Positions 20,912 through 21,274 of a DNA stretch of 21,274 nt are shown here, piece by piece. The position numbers and the translations under genes are program-made. Under the pieces are notes generated by a model. That model did no database searches and was not told the DNA's origin. It saw only the letters and a program-made list of their open reading frames with translations. The stretch spans positions 1-21,274 of IMG/VR virus record IMGVR_UViG_3300027972_000063. One strand, written 5' to 3'. This DNA is from a virus. The stretch's first letter is position 1. Every line of letters starts with the position of its first letter.

Positions 20912-21274
20912 CTTCTTCAGTTGTTTGGGATTTTGTAATTTTTTCTTCTTCTGAGTGATCAGGTTCTTCTGGCCCTTCAGGTTTTGCCATTTCGTTTGGC
21001 GTTTGCATAAACATTTCACGGTCTTCAATTTCGATTTCGACTCCGTATTTAGCAGATGCCTCTTGTGATACAATCGCTGCGATTGCTTTACGATTTGCCA
21101 CGGACCAAGCCCGTTTCATTAAAAATTCATCTTCGGTCAAACCTCTAGCTTCAAGAACTTCGGATAAGTTGCGTGATCCCGTCACCAGTTCTGACAATTC
21201 TAGTTTGGATTCCCTGCCGTCATCGACAGATAGGCGAGGTGGTCGCGAGAAGTCCCACGCGGTTGGACTGTCAA
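20892..21274 (-). CDS. phage portal protein, C-terminal part (cut by window edge)
   Basis: The frame is open from the right edge and yields about 126 residues of the C-terminus: DSPTAWDFSRPPRLSVDDGRE, then LSELVTGSRNLSEVLEARGLTEDEFLMKRA, and an acidic end (EEKITKSQTTEEDESDND). The sequence 'R-P-P-R-x-S-V-D-x-G-R-E' and the following 'G-x-x-[ST]-x-x-E-[VI]-x-E-x-x-G' pattern are those of lambda-type portal proteins, where a terminal domain feeds DNA into the head. The order portal, ClpP-type protease, coat supports it strongly. The TTG at 21197 is an internal codon, not a start. Confidence 0.82.
   Translation of the reverse strand, partial: DSPTAWDFSRPPRLSVDDGRESKLELSELVTGSRNLSEVLEARGLTEDEFLMKRAWSVANRKAIAAIVSQEASAKYGVEIEIEDREMFMQTPNEMAKPEGPEEPDHSEEEKITKSQTTEEDESDND

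Noticed and set aside
20912-21073. N-terminal extension of the prohead protease to an ATG at 21073
   Set aside because: The extra 54 residues are Lys/Gln-rich and overlap the acidic portal C-terminus in another frame. The start at 20911 fits the protease family and has a GAAGAAG before it.
1-21274. tRNA genes, CRISPR arrays, insertion sequences, integrase or attachment sites
   Set aside because: No tRNA-like cloverleaf ends, regularly spaced repeats, transposase or integrase motifs, or long terminal repeats were seen.

Overview
The window is a contiguous piece of a tailed double-stranded DNA phage or prophage (siphovirus-like). A portal C-terminus, ClpP-type prohead protease, major capsid protein, neck and tail genes, tape measure, fibre, lysis genes and replication genes follow one another. 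Every supported gene lies on the minus strand, so transcription runs from base 21274 towards base 1. Genes are packed tightly and many are joined by ATGA or GTGA stop/start overlaps. No integrase, repressor, tRNA, CRISPR array or host gene is visible, so the window does not decide between a temperate and a lytic lifestyle. Most starts lack a Shine-Dalgarno sequence, and several are preceded by CAA/ACC-rich, G-poor leaders. This suggests a host with little SD-led initiation (Verrucomicrobiota and Bacteroidota are possibilities). That is an inference, not an identification.

Layout in transcription order. (1) Head, 21274-18953: portal C-terminus, a prohead protease with a coiled scaffold-like tail, and the major capsid protein closed by a strong intrinsic terminator. 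(2) A carbohydrate insert, 18850-16013, between capsid and neck genes. It holds a 726-residue protein with two family-2 glycosyltransferase-like domains, a helical middle and a C-terminal SAM methyltransferase, then a tiny ORF ending in an A-rich run, then a second glycosyltransferase. (3) Neck and tail, 15982-9476: neck/completion proteins, a putative tail terminator and tail tube, an unknown gene, a tail-assembly chaperone with a well-formed programmed -1 frameshift, a short (423 aa) tape measure, and three unrecognised tail-tip genes. (4) Fibre and adhesin genes, 9392-5706. (5) Lysis, 5706-4563: a one-TM holin candidate, a DUF1353 protein and an M15 peptidase endolysin. (6) Early/replication block, 4447-1: small unknown genes, an OB-like ssDNA-binding candidate, an HNH homing endonuclease, a zinc-ribbon protein, a coiled-coil protein, a VRR-NUC nuclease and the start of an SNF2-type helicase.

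The points most worth a second look are: the glycosyltransferase/methyltransferase insert next to the capsid gene; the A8 run that spoils an otherwise exact gene junction there; a 15-bp motif repeated in front of three structural genes; the near-identical CAACCGACCAA leaders of two small early genes, with an 11-nt complementary segment downstream in the same transcript; and the frameshift site, whose extension has no start codon of its own and is easily missed.
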